This document shows positions 59,576-60,245 of a stretch of 60,245 nucleotides of DNA, piece after piece. The position numbers and the translations under genes are program-made. Origin of the DNA: JBCCFK01 sp965262315. GTDB taxonomy: Bacteria; Actinomycetota; Acidimicrobiia; Acidimicrobiales; UBA8592. Below the pieces are notes generated by a model. That model did not search any database, was not told the DNA's origin, and saw nothing but the letters and a program-made list of their open reading frames with translations. Within the stretch, counting starts at the first letter, position 1; each line of letters starts with the position of its first letter. The DNA lies in assembly GCA_965262315.1 (NCBI GenBank), contig CBDHFJ010000007.1, positions 1 to 60,245 on the forward strand, written 5' to 3'.

Positions 59576-60245
59576 TCGCCGCCCACATGCGGGAGCTGTC
59601 CCGCCGGTCGATCCTGGGCGCCGCCCGCCAACCCGGCAACTACATCCCCGGCCTGTTCTTCCCCTTCATGTTGACCGCGGTGTACGCCTCGCAGTTCGCC
59701 AAGGCCGTCGACATCCCCGGCTTCCCGTTCCCCGATGCCACCTTCCTCGAGTTCGTGCTGGTGGGCTCGGTGCTCCAAGGCGTGTCGTTCGGCGCGATCA
59801 ACGGCGGCTCCGAGCTGGCGCTCGACATCGAGAACGGGTTCATGGACCGACTCCTGTCGTCGCCGGTGGCTCGCCCGGCGATCATCGTGGGCCGACTCGC
59901 CGGGTCGATGACCTACGCCGTCGTTCTCTCGTCCATCCTGACGACCGTCTTCGTCGTCATGGGCGCGGACATCGCAGGCGGCGTGCCCGCCGTGGTGGCG
60001 CTGCTCGTGACCTCGATCTTCCTGGCCCTGTTCCTCGGCGGTCTGGGCGTGGCCCTCGGCCTCAGAACCGGTTCCCAGGAAGTCGTCCAGAGCATCTTCC
60101 CGCTGATCTTCGTCGCCGTGTTCGCCAGCTCGGCCTTCTTCCCCGTCGACCTCATGGACGGCTGGTACGGCGCCATCGCCCGCAACAACCCGATCACCTG
60201 GGTCATCGATCCGCTGCGACGACTGACGGTGGTCGACTTCTCCTG
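59572..60245 (+). CDS. ABC-2 type exporter permease (DrrB-like), 3' end beyond window
   Basis: The GTG at 59572 lies inside the ATPase stop. The visible 224 residues show membrane segments such as IPGLFFPFMLTAVYASQFA, FLEFVLVGSVLQGVSFGAI, TYAVVLSSILTTVFVVMG, AVVALLVTSIFLALFLGGLG and SIFPLIFVAVFASSAFFPVD, with the DIENGFMDRLLSSPVARPAI segment typical of ABC-2 permeases. It is still open at the window end. It forms the membrane part of the exporter with the preceding ATPase. Confidence 0.92.
   Translation, partial: MIAAHMRELSRRSILGAARQPGNYIPGLFFPFMLTAVYASQFAKAVDIPGFPFPDATFLEFVLVGSVLQGVSFGAINGGSELALDIENGFMDRLLSSPVARPAIIVGRLAGSMTYAVVLSSILTTVFVVMGADIAGGVPAVVALLVTSIFLALFLGGLGVALGLRTGSQEVVQSIFPLIFVAVFASSAFFPVDLMDGWYGAIARNNPITWVIDPLRRLTVVDFS

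Overview
The window is a high-GC actinobacterial chromosome segment. Supporting evidence is the dense packing with GTG starts and ATGA or GTGA overlaps, F420-type enzymes (a luciferase-like oxidoreductase and a PPOX-class flavoprotein), the actinobacterial micro-proteins bS22 and probably bL37, and a gene order matching the Mycobacterium rsmI-metG-tatD-rpf-rsmA-ispE and pth-rplY-prs-glmU-mfd-mazG-eno blocks. Composition and content suggest an environmental lineage such as Acidimicrobiia. That assignment is inference.

Region 1 (1-10.2 kb) is catabolic and accessory. It holds an SMP-30-like lactonase (cut by the window edge), an acyl-CoA synthetase, an F420-type oxidoreductase, a secreted HExxH protein, a DUF983 membrane protein, an overlapping cluster of two DUF35 proteins and two thiolase-like proteins without a visible nucleophilic Cys, a lipoprotein, and a 3Fe-4S ferredoxin with its reductase. 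Region 2 (10.2-28.7 kb) is rich in nucleoside salvage: PfkB/adenosine-kinase-like protein, phosphosugar mutase, upp, 5'-nucleotidase, adenosine deaminase and a complete BMP-type nucleoside ABC importer. Interspersed are a metallophosphatase, an M1 aminopeptidase, an ECF sigma factor with a membrane partner, a HAD hydrolase and a PhyH dioxygenase. Region 3 (28.8-33.2 kb) has a TetR regulator with a palindromic promoter, a diiron protein, bL37 and ychF.

Region 4 (33.3-60.2 kb) is mostly conserved housekeeping: DUF192, rsmI, a persulfide-dioxygenase/rhodanese fusion, rmuC, metG, tatD, an Rpf-like protein, rsmA, ispE, bS22, tRNA-Gln, a truncated glmU, prs, rplY, pth, mfd, a lipoprotein, mazG, eno, an FtsB-like protein and a drug-type ABC exporter cut by the window end.

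Two patterns stand out. First, at three and possibly four loci the 3' end of a gene, including its stop codon, is tandemly repeated just beyond the gene (DUF983, ychF and PPOX clearly; the nucleoside permease weakly). In ychF the extra copies carry an in-frame palindromic insert. Second, six genes, all in the first 31 kb, are broken by seven single-base indels although both flanks keep family-like sequence. These may be assembly errors or recent decay. In both cases the sequence pattern is observed and its cause is inferred.
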